Source: Anabaena minutissima FACHB-250
Lineage (GTDB): Bacteria > Cyanobacteriota > Cyanobacteriia > Cyanobacteriales > Nostocaceae
Reading direction: 5' to 3'
DNA: 64,000 nt
NCBI RefSeq assembly: GCF_014697125.1
Contig: NZ_JACJRG010000014.1
Coordinates: 1 to 64,000, forward strand
Shown here: positions 34,109 through 43,827 of the stretch, piece by piece
Position numbering within the stretch: the stretch's first letter is position 1
Layout of the letters: each line of letters starts with the position of its first letter
Translations under genes and position numbers: made by a program
Notes under the pieces: model-generated
Seen by the model: the letters and a program-made list of their open reading frames with translations, nothing else
Database searches by the model: none
Told to the model about the DNA's origin: nothing

Positions 34109-34621
34109 CTAATTAGAATCTCCTATAGCTACTGTGTCATCTTCGTCATCTAGAAATTCATCATCGTCTGGTTCTTGGAAAGCCGCAATTACCTCTTGAA
34201 CAATTTCTTGTGCTTCTTCATCCTTAAGTTTCAAAGCTTCCTGAAGTTTTTTCAGGTAAGGCTGTTTATCTGTGGGAACTATGAGTTCTTCTTCGTCTAA
34301 AAGGATAACGACTCCAGCCGCGAAGCCATCCCAAACCATTTCTTCTGGTAAGGACTGAGTTGCTGTTTTAAATAAGGGGCCGACTCCCTCCTCTTCGGCG
34401 ATAGCCATAAGTTCATCAACGATTTCCACGATTTCATCTTCTGAAAATTCGGCGAACACCTCAAACTCCCAGAGAATACCTGCTAACCCTTCAGAATCGA
34501 CTTCTTCCAGTGAAGAATCAGCGATCGCACTCACCAGCGCGATCGCCGCTACGGCTTCTTGTGGACTTAGGGATTCTTCTGTGGTGTTTTTTGCTTCAAA
34601 AATCTGCTCATAGTTGCTCAT
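34109..34621 (-). CDS. Acidic helical protein, possibly TerB-like
   Basis: 170 residues, strongly acidic with a C-terminal Asp/Glu run (EPDDDEFLDDEDD). The middle is all-helical with segments such as SPQEAVAAIALVSAIADSS and EIVDELMAIAEEEGVGPLF, which recall TerB/tellurite-resistance-like cyanobacterial proteins; this is a family resemblance only. Start: AAGG lies 8 nt before ATG 34621; the GTG two codons upstream is too close. It is cytoplasmic by composition. It stands alone between a broken TpsB gene and a long gene-free stretch. Confidence 0.75.
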   Translation of the reverse strand: MSNYEQIFEAKNTTEESLSPQEAVAAIALVSAIADSSLEEVDSEGLAGILWEFEVFAEFSEDEIVEIVDELMAIAEEEGVGPLFKTATQSLPEEMVWDGFAAGVVILLDEEELIVPTDKQPYLKKLQEALKLKDEEAQEIVQEVIAAFQEPDDDEFLDDEDDTVAIGDSN

Positions 34622-35886
34622 AATCACTACCTTTCGCTCAAGGAATTACAAAAAGGTTGAACCAGCGATCGTACACAAAACCTTGGGTTATTCAAGATTG
34701 GTATTTGTACGGTCATAGCAAATCATTACTACCATACCCGAATGGCTTTATTCTCTAGCAGGTGAAATATTTTTCTCAGATATTTGGCATGAGTTGCTAG
34801 CTATGAGTTATATATTTCTTTACATTGGCTTGTGGTAAATACCAATGAAAATAGTCGGACTCCCACTTTTTTGCCTAACAAATCAATTTTTCAGCGAAAT
34901 TCTAGATGATCAATCATATCCTGTTAAGTATAATTACTACTTGATTTTTCCATGATATTTTTTGTTGAGTTTTGCTAGTTTGGTTTAATATAGAAGAACG
35001 GTAGTTCAAAACATAGCGATAGATAGCAGTCATACATTGGGCTAACTAATGCTAACTGCCTAGTTAACGTTGCTGATGCAGTAGAAAAACTAAATTAAAC
35101 GCAAGCTTGTAGTAAGGGGCTTTAGCTCTTACCAATAATTAGTCCAGAGCGATCAACGATTAATTTTGTTTAACTAGTTACATACAGCAATTGAGGGTTA
35201 GTAGCTTAGAGAAACTCTGGTGAAAAGTTAGTCATTAACAGGCTAGTGTAATTCATCACTGTTTCGTAGCCATCTACCTCAACAGAGTTGAGGAATGTTG
35301 ATCAATAAATAAGTCGGAATGGGCTATTCCCTGATTGGCTAATAGTAACCAGAATTTTTATTTAATTTTCTGGAGCTTACAGCTACTTACAGGTATATTT
35401 TCCTATGCTGTCTTTAATTTGATGATCTAGCTGGTGGGAATTACTTCCCGAAATCCATGCTATAGCTACATCTCTTTGTCATGTAAATTGATGACATATA
35501 TCCTTTGGGGTTAGTTACACATAAATTAATCCCACCAGAGAAAATTCATCAATTTAGTGATCTAATTATCTTCACATCATCCAAAAATTTGGATGAAAGT
35601 TTGTTATTGCTGCATCCCAGTATAGGAATGCACAATTTCAAACTTAGCCATTTAACTTGTCAACTCCTCACCCACTAGAAATATCATTTAAGGTTATGAA
35701 TGATTTTGAATTTATATCAAAGATATGCCTTATAGCTGTAGCCTATCTGTCTAGCATTTACTTGTGGATTTCACTATCTCAAAACTCAAACGAGTAACGT
35801 GAGACAGTAATTATTAATTCATAAATTAAGGTGATTTTGACTTTAATTTATGGCCATTTTGTTTTACTTATGATAACTTTGAAATT
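34622..35886. other. 1.26 kb gene-free stretch
   Basis: No ORF with coding character on either strand, AT-rich. One degenerate copy of the GTAGTAAGG...CTTACC palindromic repeat lies near 35109-35133. I recognise no tRNA, tmRNA, RNase P or CRISPR. It might hold an RNA gene or long leaders, or be a decayed region; I see nothing more specific. Confidence 0.5.
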
Positions 35887-35922
35887 TGAGAACCCCGGTT
35901 TATGCCATAAACTGGGGTTCTC
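35887..35922 (-). terminator. Hairpin after hisD
   Basis: A 16-bp stem (TGAGAACCCCGGTTTA with TAAACTGGGGTTCTCA, one G-T mismatch) and a short loop begin 5 nt after the hisD stop codon. In the hisD direction the hairpin is followed by AAATTTC, a weak tail, so termination may be partial or factor-aided. Confidence 0.7.
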
Positions 35923-35927
35923 AGCTT

Positions 35928-37217
35928 TTAATAACCTGATTGTAGACGTATTGCCACACTACCGGCATGGGCAGGCAAACCTTCGGCTTCTGCTAAAGTA
36001 ACGGCTGCTTGACCAACTTTTTGCAATGCTGCTTGATTACATTCTAAATAGGTAATGCGTTTGACAAAATCGTAGACGCTTAAACCAGAGGCAAAACGGG
36101 CGGAACGGGATGTAGGTAAGACATGATTGGGGCCGCCTAAATAATCACCAATCGCTTCTGGGGTGTAGCGTCCCAAAAACAGACTACCAGCGCACTTAAT
36201 TTGACTAGCTAGTACTTGGGGATTGTCTACGCACAATTCTACGTGTTCGGGAGCTAGTTGATTTAATAAGGAGATGCTGTCTGCCAAATCATTCACAATA
36301 ATGACTGCACCATGCTTTTCCCAACTGGTGCTAGCTGCTTCTTTTGTAGATAGCTGGGGAATAACTTGCTCAACTGCGGCTATAACTTGTTGGGCAAAGG
36401 TTTCAGAGTCGGTAATTAAAATTGACTGCGCGCTGGGGTCATGTTCTGCTTGTGAGAGTAAATCCCAGGCTATCCATTCTGGGTTATTTTTGTCGTCGGC
36501 TACAACCAAAATTTCCGAAGGCCCGGCGATGCTGTCTATACCCACAGTCCCAAATACCTGACGCTTGGCTTCAGCCACATAGGCATTACCAGGGCCAACA
36601 ATCTTATCTACAGGGGTGATGCTGTCTGTACCATAGGCGAGGGCTGCTATTGCTTGCGCCCCACCGATACTATATATTTCTGTCACGCCAGCAACTTGGG
36701 CAGCTGCCAATACTGCGGGATTGATTTCCCCGCGAGGCATGGGTACAGTCATCACAATGCGTTCTACACCGGCGATTTTGGCAGGTAGTGCATTCATCAA
36801 TACAGAACTGGGATAACTAGCGCGTCCTCCGGGAACGTAAATACCGACTTGTGACAAGGAAACCCAATTTAAACCGAGTTTTACCCCTACGGTATCGGTG
36901 TAACCAATGTCTTGGGGTAATTGCTTTTCGTGGAAAGAACCTATACGTTCAGCAGCTAATTCTAATGCCGCTTTGACTTCAGCCGGACATTTGGCAGCTT
37001 GTTCAGCCATGAAAGTTTCACTCAACCGCAGAGAATGAGGGCTGAAATGGTCAAACCGACTCGTGTAATCCTTAACTGCGGCATCACCGCGCACTTTTAC
37101 ATCAGCCAGGATATCGTGTACTGTACCGCTAACATCAACCGTAGCTTCCCGGCGGTTATTTACAAGGGCTTTAAATTGGGGAGTAAAGTCTTTGTCGGTT
37201 GTTTTCAGGAGTTGCAT
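35928..37217 (-). CDS. hisD: Histidinol dehydrogenase
   Basis: Catalyses the last two steps of histidine synthesis, L-histidinol to L-histidine with two NAD+, in the cytoplasm. 429 residues from ATG 37217, the usual family length (MQLLKTTDKDF start). Diagnostic motifs: GGRASYPSSVLMNA, IVGPGNAYVAEAKR, IAGPSEILVVAD, zinc-ligand region LSQAEHDPSAQ, catalytic Glu/His pair in LAPEHVEL, GDYLGGPNHVLPTS and C-terminal HAGSVAIR. A TTG at 37259 would add 14 residues without homology. It stands alone, not in a his operon, as is common in cyanobacteria. A strong hairpin follows the stop. Confidence 0.97.
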   Translation of the reverse strand: MQLLKTTDKDFTPQFKALVNNRREATVDVSGTVHDILADVKVRGDAAVKDYTSRFDHFSPHSLRLSETFMAEQAAKCPAEVKAALELAAERIGSFHEKQLPQDIGYTDTVGVKLGLNWVSLSQVGIYVPGGRASYPSSVLMNALPAKIAGVERIVMTVPMPRGEINPAVLAAAQVAGVTEIYSIGGAQAIAALAYGTDSITPVDKIVGPGNAYVAEAKRQVFGTVGIDSIAGPSEILVVADDKNNPEWIAWDLLSQAEHDPSAQSILITDSETFAQQVIAAVEQVIPQLSTKEAASTSWEKHGAVIIVNDLADSISLLNQLAPEHVELCVDNPQVLASQIKCAGSLFLGRYTPEAIGDYLGGPNHVLPTSRSARFASGLSVYDFVKRITYLECNQAALQKVGQAAVTLAEAEGLPAHAGSVAIRLQSGY

Positions 37218-37445
37218 GGACAGTTTCTCTGAACTAGTGCAGGTTGGCAGTAGGGACAATATTTAGTTTAGAACGCTAGTACGGTTTCGCGAAAGGCAAA
37301 TTTCATCTTGCTGTGATTCTTTTTTGACTAAAATTAGGGTAGAGCGATCGCTGAACACTTCAACGCATCGGTATGTTTGCAGTCTTTCTGGCGATCGCAG
37401 CATGGCTAATAAGTTAGGATGAGTAAAAGTATAATCACGATGCAA

Positions 37446-39527
37446 TCATGAATGAGACGCTCCCAATAATACAATAGAGCAGGTCAATTCGTTAATTACT
37501 TGAGTTGTCACCTCACTAACGGCAAATCCACCTGTGGTTCGATAACGAACAGCACGCAACACTGCTAAATCAAAAGCTGAGGCTTCGCGAATAATTGCTT
37601 TAGCAACATCATCATCTCTAATTGTTTTAATCTCTATATTCACTTGTACCTGACTGTTAGTGACAATATCAGACAATTGTGATGCAAACTGTTCTACCAG
37701 AGGTACAGGTGTATTCAGGGCGCATACGTGTAATAGCACTACCTCACCTTGATTACTATCGGCCAAGATTTGAGCAAACCTTAAAGCACCTACAGTTTGC
37801 GGCATTAAATCCCCTACTGGTACTAAAATTCGGCGGATTGTGCTGGGGCTATTTAACAGACGTGCTACCGCAACTGGACAATGAGATGACCAGAAAACAC
37901 TATCAATTACACTACCAAATAAGCGAGCGCGTAAACCCGTGGTTCGAGACCAACCCATCAACACTAAACTAGCATTTTGTTCGCGGCTGGTGCGGCTAAT
38001 TCCTAAAGCTACATCATCATCAATCCGAATAGCAGTTAGCACTTCCACATCGAACTCTTGACTAATATCTTTAGCAAATTTCAATCTTTGCTGACTCTTT
38101 TCTAGTGCTATTCCTAACTGTGGATCATCCATATGTACATGAGCTTGGGCAATCGCTAATGGCATAATCCGCCCTAATTCATGACGCGCTAGTAATGCTG
38201 CCATTTCTATGAGATATCTCTGAGTTTGTGGGTTATAGATTGGTACTAATACGGTAAAGGGATAGTGATTTTCTTCTACCAGATGTTCCTCAACATTTCC
38301 CCACCAAATTGCCGGGCTATCTGTGTCTAAGTCTGCTGGAGGAAGTTGTAAGGAAGTGGCAAACCTAGCTGTAATTATTGGCCCTAAAATTGCTGTCACT
38401 AACATCAAAACAATTACACTATTTAAGACACCTTCACCAATTAACCTTTCACCCGCACCATTCATACTTTGATAGGCAACTAATGTCGCTGCTAATGTAG
38501 CCGCTACCTGTGGTAGTGACAGTGACCACATTGTTAGTAGTTCCGCAGTATTGTAGCGGTAAATCAATTTAGCGAAAAATGCGGCTAAAAATTTGCTGCC
38601 AATTAGAGCTACAACAATAAACAAAGTCAGCCAAAAGGAAGAAAGAGTTTTGATAAAGGCTGGAATGTTAATCAACAATCCCATGTCTACGAAAAAGCAA
38701 GGGATAAATAATACACTACCAATAAACTCAATTTTTTCCTTGACAGGGCTACGTCCTACAACATCATTAACAGCTAAACCTGCTAGAAACGCACCAACAA
38801 TTTTCTCTATTCCAATTATTTGCGCCCCAACAGATGCTAAAAACAATGCTAGTAAAATGAACAAAAACTGATTACTTTGTTCATCTCCAGAACGACGAAA
38901 AAACTCTTTACCTAACCAGTCAAAGCCAAACAGAACAATAATTGAGTAAATTGCTAGTCCACCTAACAAAGTTAATAAACTTAAGGTAGTGAATTCTCCG
39001 CTATGAATTCCGACACAAATTGCTAGCACTAGCAATGCACCTGTATCAGTGAAGATCGTCGCACCAATTGTCACTGTCACAGCTTCATTCATTACTACTC
39101 CTAGGCGGCTCACAATTGGATATGCTAAGAGGGTATGAGAAGCTAATAAAGAACCAATTAATACAGAAGCATTCCAGCTAAAATTAAATATTCGTCCTAC
39201 CAGAATGCCAGCAATCATTGGCACTAAAAATGTTAGGATTCCAAATCCAATTGAGCGATTTTTAGTTTTCCTAAATTGCTCAATATCAATTTCTAACCCT
39301 GCGACAAACATTAAATAAATTTTGCCGATATCCGAAAGTAGTGTGATAGTGTCAGAATCTGGGTCGAGAAGCTTTAATCCACTTTGTCCCAAAATCACAC
39401 CAGCTAATAGTAGTCCTACTAATCCAGGTAATCTTAATCTCTCAAATATCGGCGGTACAGTAAAAATTACTGTCAGAAGTATTGTAAACGCAATAATAGG
39501 AGTATCGGTTAGTAAGTTAGAACCCAT
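37446..39527 (-). CDS. Kef/NhaS-type cation:proton antiporter with C-terminal USP domain
   Basis: CPA2-family monovalent cation/H+ antiporter of the inner membrane, 693 residues. The first ~400 residues contain about 12 membrane segments (TILLTVIFTVPPIFERLRLP, GLVGLLLAGVILGQSGL, then IGATIFTDTGALLVLAICVG with the TDTGA ion-binding motif). The C-terminal ~270 residues carry universal-stress-protein-like alpha/beta units (YPFTVLVPIYNP; ASLVLMGWSRTTGLRARLFG; RRILVPVGDL), presumably a nucleotide-sensing regulatory part. Likely role: pH, K+ or Na+ balance. Upstream of hisD on the same strand with 228 nt between starts and stops, so probably a separate unit. Confidence 0.92.
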   Translation of the reverse strand: MGSNLLTDTPIIAFTILLTVIFTVPPIFERLRLPGLVGLLLAGVILGQSGLKLLDPDSDTITLLSDIGKIYLMFVAGLEIDIEQFRKTKNRSIGFGILTFLVPMIAGILVGRIFNFSWNASVLIGSLLASHTLLAYPIVSRLGVVMNEAVTVTIGATIFTDTGALLVLAICVGIHSGEFTTLSLLTLLGGLAIYSIIVLFGFDWLGKEFFRRSGDEQSNQFLFILLALFLASVGAQIIGIEKIVGAFLAGLAVNDVVGRSPVKEKIEFIGSVLFIPCFFVDMGLLINIPAFIKTLSSFWLTLFIVVALIGSKFLAAFFAKLIYRYNTAELLTMWSLSLPQVAATLAATLVAYQSMNGAGERLIGEGVLNSVIVLMLVTAILGPIITARFATSLQLPPADLDTDSPAIWWGNVEEHLVEENHYPFTVLVPIYNPQTQRYLIEMAALLARHELGRIMPLAIAQAHVHMDDPQLGIALEKSQQRLKFAKDISQEFDVEVLTAIRIDDDVALGISRTSREQNASLVLMGWSRTTGLRARLFGSVIDSVFWSSHCPVAVARLLNSPSTIRRILVPVGDLMPQTVGALRFAQILADSNQGEVVLLHVCALNTPVPLVEQFASQLSDIVTNSQVQVNIEIKTIRDDDVAKAIIREASAFDLAVLRAVRYRTTGGFAVSEVTTQVINELTCSIVLLGASHS

Positions 39528-39882
39528 ATGTAATTATGATGATTGTCTGTAGGTTAAAATCTGTCTAAAAAACGATTTTTTGCCAAAATTTACCAGGTAC
39601 AATACTTACATTAATTTAGAAAGCCTGAAAAAATGAATAGGCTTATAATAACAAACCTTATTCACTTTTAATTTAATTGATAGACTAAATAACAGATTAG
39701 TAACCTAAGTAAGAATTAGTATCAGAAGTAGTTAGATATAGCTGTTATCAAGTATTTTTACCCATCAATCAGCACAGAGGCTAATTCAATAGAGATAATT
39801 TGAGAAAAATCTGGAAGAGTGTTCTTGTTGTTGACTATCAATGATAATTTTAAGGATTGAGAACCCTTAAAAATCGAAGTTT
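39528..39882. other. Divergent promoter region of antiporter and chlM
   Basis: About 355 nt, AT-rich, between two divergent genes. It should hold both promoters. I see no repeat or RNA gene and cannot assign -10/-35 boxes with confidence. Confidence 0.45.
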
Positions 39883-40572
39883 ATGAACGCAGCCGACGAT
39901 AAAACCATTGTTCGTGAGTATTTCAATTCCACAGGGTTTGACCGATGGAGACGGATTTATGGCGATGGCGAAGTTAATAAAGTCCAGCTAGACATCCGCA
40001 ACGGCCACCAGCAAACTGTGGATAGTGTTATCGAATGGCTGAAAAATGATGGCAATTTAGCAGAGTTATCAATCTGTGATGCTGGGTGTGGTGTGGGTAG
40101 TCTGAGCATTCCCTTAGCTACAGCAGGTGCTAAGGTCTATGCGAGCGATATTTCGGAAAAAATGGTAGAAGAAGGCAAGCAAAGAGCTTTAGAAGCTTTG
40201 GGAAATGCTGACAATCCTACCTTTGCTGTCCAGGATTTAGAATCTTTAAGTGGCAATTATCACACTGTTATTTGCTTGGATGTCTTGATCCATTATCCCC
40301 AAGAAAAAGCTGATGAGATGATTTCTCACCTCTGTTCTTTAGCTCAGTCTAGAATCATTCTCAGTTTTGCACCTAAAACTTGTGCTTTGACTTTGCTCAA
40401 AAAAATTGGCAGTTTCTTTCCTGGGCCAAGTAAAACAACCCGCGCCTATCTGCATCGTGAAGCTAATGTCATCAAAATTTTAGAAAGCAATGGCTTTGCT
40501 ATCCAAAGGAAGGCTTTTACTAAGACTAGTTTTTACTTTTCTCGCATTTTAGAAGCTACACGCCAACAATAG
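39883..40572 (+). CDS. chlM: Magnesium protoporphyrin IX O-methyltransferase
   Basis: Transfers a methyl group from SAM to Mg-protoporphyrin IX, a committed step of chlorophyll synthesis after Mg-chelatase. 229 residues, normal length. SAM-binding motif I DAGCGVGSLSIPLA begins at residue 66; motif II/III YASDISEKMVEEGK and VICLDVLIHYPQEKADEM; C-terminal region typical of ChlM/BchM (SFAPKTCALTLLKKIGSFFP, then TTRAYLHREANV). The N-terminal EYFNSTGFDRWRRIYGDGEV is diagnostic. Single gene with a palindromic repeat 44 nt after its stop that may help termination. Confidence 0.97.
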   Translation: MNAADDKTIVREYFNSTGFDRWRRIYGDGEVNKVQLDIRNGHQQTVDSVIEWLKNDGNLAELSICDAGCGVGSLSIPLATAGAKVYASDISEKMVEEGKQRALEALGNADNPTFAVQDLESLSGNYHTVICLDVLIHYPQEKADEMISHLCSLAQSRIILSFAPKTCALTLLKKIGSFFPGPSKTTRAYLHREANVIKILESNGFAIQRKAFTKTSFYFSRILEATRQQ

Positions 40573-40615
40573 ACTACTAGGTCATCAAATTTGAATTGAG
40601 GGATAAGCTTTTTTT

Positions 40616-40665
40616 GTAGTAAGGACTTTAGTCCTTAGAAAAATCAGGACTTTAGTCCTTACTAC
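40616..40665. repeat. Dispersed palindromic repeat (GTAGTAAGGACT family)
   Basis: 12-bp perfect inverted repeat GTAGTAAGGACT (40616-40627) and AGTCCTTACTAC (40654-40665). Between them AAGGACTTTAGTCCTT occurs twice, itself nearly palindromic. A degenerate relative is at 35109-35133. It looks like one of the small non-autonomous spacer repeats of filamentous cyanobacteria and could terminate chlM transcription. Confidence 0.8.
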
Positions 40666-40810
40666 GAAACGTCAGAACTTACTTGATAGACTACTACTCG
40701 CCGCTAGATCATGAGTACCTGATTTAGCGGCGAGGTTTATTTTTCTAGAAATAGGGATATAGGCGAAAAAAAGGTTAAAGGAGTTGGGGATATTTTGGGG
40801 ATGAATACCC

Positions 40811-43579
40811 TTATTTACCTTTTGATGCTGTATTTAGCGTCCCGGCTGTGACAATCACCAGATTTTCTGGCTTAATTAAATCTTGAATTGCCTGCTGCAT
40901 TTCAGCCATATTGACTGACTGAATGCGCTGGGGAAATTCACGGATTTCTGTTGGTGATAGTCCCACGACTGCATTATCTAAAATGATGCTGGATACATCA
41001 CTAGGGTTAGCTAAATTCACAGGATAACTGTTGGTAATTGAACGTTTGGCGGTGTTTAATTCGGCTTCAGTGACTCCTTGTTGGCGTAACTGTTTGAGTA
41101 ATGCTAAAGTGCTAGCGATCGCCTGATTGGCATCTCCTGGTGCTGTCTGCATTTGAATTACGAAGGGGCCAGGATTTATCCCCGCCGCAAAGCCGCTATA
41201 AATACCATAGGTCAAACCCAGGCGATCGCGCACTTCTGTACCCAAGCGACTGGATAAGGTATCACCACCCAAAATCTGATTCAGTACCAATGCAGCATAA
41301 TAACGGGGGTCTTTGCGAGAAATGCCGTTGTAGCCAATGTAAGTTACAGCTTCGGCTTTACCAGGAATTGCCTTGTTAATGCGAGTCAAAGTTGGTGGTA
41401 ATGATACCGTTGGTGATTTCAGGGTACGCGGTTGACCAATAGCTTGCCATTTCCCCAGGGACTGATTGAGTAACTCTTTTACCTGCGCTGGGTCAAAATC
41501 ACCCACTAAAGCTAGTGTTGTAGTGTCTGGTCGGTAATGGTTGCGATAAAAGTTCACCACATCATTACGAGTAATACTGTTTAAACTTTCCGCCGTCGGG
41601 AAACTGTGGAAGGGGTGATTTGCTGGGTAAATTGCCTGCTGGAATACTCTTCTACCTAATCCGCTAGGATCATCTAATTGGGCTTTAAGGCTAATTAATG
41701 CCCTTTGGCGGCTGAGTTCTAGCTGGTCGTTGGGAAAAGAGGCATTTTGCAGCACATCTGCTAGAGTTTGCATGATAATTGGCAGATTTGCTGATAACCC
41801 TTGACCACTAATGTTTACTCCCTCACGTCCAGCACCAAAATTTAAGCTAGCACCTCGGTCTTCTAGAGTTTGCGCCAAGGTGAGAGCATCTTTTGTCTTT
41901 GTCCCATTCATTAAATTAGTAGCTGTGAGACTGGCTAATCCCGCTTTGGGATTACCATCAAATTCACTACCCGCGCCAATTTGTCCACTCAAGTTAATTG
42001 TGGGGACACTACGGTCAGGTAATAGCAACACCCGCAAACCATTGGTGAGAGAAAGCTGTTGTGGTAAGGATTGTTTGTTGGTATCTGTAGATGTGGTGAC
42101 AGGAGGCAGATATTTAGCCAATTCTGCCGGATCTACGGGTTTACCGGGGTCGAAGTTTTCTACAGTGCGACCAGAACTAGCATCGGTAGTTCCGGCTTGA
42201 CCATCGAGTTGGGTTGGTTCAAAATAGCCGATGGTTTGTTTTGCGGGATTGAGGTAAGTTTTCGCGACTTTTTGAATATCAGCAGGAGTGACTTGAGCGA
42301 TCGCAGCTAAATATTTTTCAATATAGTGATAATCTCCGGCGATCGTTTGGCTGTATCCCAATTGGTTAGCTTGGCTGGTGATGTCTTGATTACCCAACAC
42401 AAACGCTGCTTGCATTTGTGTCTTTGCTCTGTTCAATTCGCCTGGGGAAACTGGCTGCTGTTGCAGTTTGGATAGAGATGTTTGCAATACCTCAGTAATG
42501 TTGGCTAGTTTTTGTCCTGGTGCAGCTGTAGCAGTAATTTCATACCACCCCGGTTCGATCAGTTCTACTGCACTACCACTTATAGAACTAGCCAGACCAG
42601 ATTCTACCAAAGCTTGATAAAGTCTAGAACTACGTCCACCCGTGAGAATGGCATCCATGACATCAATTGCTGGGACATCAGGATGATTGATATCGGGTAA
42701 AGGATACACCGCTTGCAATAACGCCGCACTTCCAGGTTCTTTCAAGACTATCGGTGTTTTACTGGCAGTATTTTTATCCAGTTCTTTCCTTATCTCCTTG
42801 TCCTCTTGATCTGTCCTTGGTAATTTCCCAAAAGTTGTTTGCACTAAATTTAATGTAGGTTCTGTAGCAAAATCCCCTGTGATTACCAAGGTGGCATTAT
42901 CTGGACTGTAATATTTTTGGTAGTAATTCCTTACCTGTTCTAGTGTGAATTGTTCCACATCGGCTTTTGTCCCACCCACAGGTAAGCCATAGGCGCGGTT
43001 AGGAAAAGCCGCTCGCATGACTGCCCGACTTAAACGATAATTAGGTGAGTTTTCATATCCCTGCAACTCCGAGATCACCACTCGTTTTTCACTAGTTAAT
43101 TGTTCTGGCTCTATCAAAGCATTTTTCATGCGGTCTGCTTCTAGAGTCAGCAAAGCTTCTAGTTTGTTTCGTTCCACCGTACCAAAGTAAGCCGTTTCGT
43201 CGTAGCTGGTGAAAGCATTAAACTGACTACCCAAAGCACTAAACAACCGCCCAAACTGTACCGGACGGTTAGTAGTTCCCTTGAACATCAAATGCTCAAG
43301 CTGGTGGGAAATACCGTTTTCTCCCTTGGCTTCATTTCGTGAGCCGACTTTATACCAAACCTGTACACTCACCACTGGCGCAGTATGCACTTCTTTGGTA
43401 AGTACAGTTAAACCGTTATCTAATACTGTTTTCTGCACTCCTTGAGTAAAAGACAAACCAGACACGGGTGTAACGGCTGGTGTGGGTGTGGCTGCGATCG
43501 TCAAATTGCTCGCCACAGGCAAAATACTCAAAAGAATGCTGAGAAAGAAACCTATCAGCATATATGGGCGGAGTTTCAT
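40811..43579 (-). CDS. M16-family zinc peptidase, fused two-domain form, exported
   Basis: 922-residue insulinase/pitrilysin-type metallopeptidase. It has a signal peptide (MKLRPYMLIGFFLSILLSIL) and then two M16 halves. The first half holds the inverted zinc motif HQLEH (His92, Glu95, His96) and the third ligand near Glu171 (EKRVVISE). The second half (from ~505) keeps the fold but lacks the zinc motif, like processing-peptidase alpha subunits, and should close the chamber. Bacterial homologues usually encode the halves as neighbouring genes; here they are joined by a Pro/Thr-rich linker. Probable periplasmic peptide degradation; substrate unknown. Confidence 0.94.
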   Translation of the reverse strand: MKLRPYMLIGFFLSILLSILPVASNLTIAATPTPAVTPVSGLSFTQGVQKTVLDNGLTVLTKEVHTAPVVSVQVWYKVGSRNEAKGENGISHQLEHLMFKGTTNRPVQFGRLFSALGSQFNAFTSYDETAYFGTVERNKLEALLTLEADRMKNALIEPEQLTSEKRVVISELQGYENSPNYRLSRAVMRAAFPNRAYGLPVGGTKADVEQFTLEQVRNYYQKYYSPDNATLVITGDFATEPTLNLVQTTFGKLPRTDQEDKEIRKELDKNTASKTPIVLKEPGSAALLQAVYPLPDINHPDVPAIDVMDAILTGGRSSRLYQALVESGLASSISGSAVELIEPGWYEITATAAPGQKLANITEVLQTSLSKLQQQPVSPGELNRAKTQMQAAFVLGNQDITSQANQLGYSQTIAGDYHYIEKYLAAIAQVTPADIQKVAKTYLNPAKQTIGYFEPTQLDGQAGTTDASSGRTVENFDPGKPVDPAELAKYLPPVTTSTDTNKQSLPQQLSLTNGLRVLLLPDRSVPTINLSGQIGAGSEFDGNPKAGLASLTATNLMNGTKTKDALTLAQTLEDRGASLNFGAGREGVNISGQGLSANLPIIMQTLADVLQNASFPNDQLELSRQRALISLKAQLDDPSGLGRRVFQQAIYPANHPFHSFPTAESLNSITRNDVVNFYRNHYRPDTTTLALVGDFDPAQVKELLNQSLGKWQAIGQPRTLKSPTVSLPPTLTRINKAIPGKAEAVTYIGYNGISRKDPRYYAALVLNQILGGDTLSSRLGTEVRDRLGLTYGIYSGFAAGINPGPFVIQMQTAPGDANQAIASTLALLKQLRQQGVTEAELNTAKRSITNSYPVNLANPSDVSSIILDNAVVGLSPTEIREFPQRIQSVNMAEMQQAIQDLIKPENLVIVTAGTLNTASKGK

Positions 43580-43737
43580 AAGCGGTTTACATTCTTAAGT
43601 TATCAAACCCGGCGGTTGACAGTTTCTTAAGTGTAACTAGCGATCGCGCTAAAATCATGTTTGCTAATTTCTATAGCCGACTGGCCCAAAATTATGTACT
43701 GGCTCAATTGATTCACTCTTATGTGCTTTAAGAGTTT

Positions 43738-43773
43738 AAAAAACGGTAGATTGTTAATTACTCCACCGTTTTT
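43738..43773 (-). terminator. Rho-independent terminator for the TspO-like gene
   Basis: Inverted repeat AAAAACGGT (43738-43746) and ACCGTTTTT (43764-43772), ~17-nt loop. On the minus strand the stem is followed by a T-run. It lies 55-90 nt after the stop of the minus-strand gene ending at 43828. Confidence 0.7.
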
Positions 43774-43827
43774 TATCAGTCAAATGATATTTTTCCTGGC
43801 TGTTATATCAAGGTGAATTTTGTGTAT

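Noticed and set aside
37263..37445. 60-codon ORF between the antiporter and hisD
   Set aside because: Only a TTG start, no ribosome site, and composition unlike a real protein; probably the spacer.
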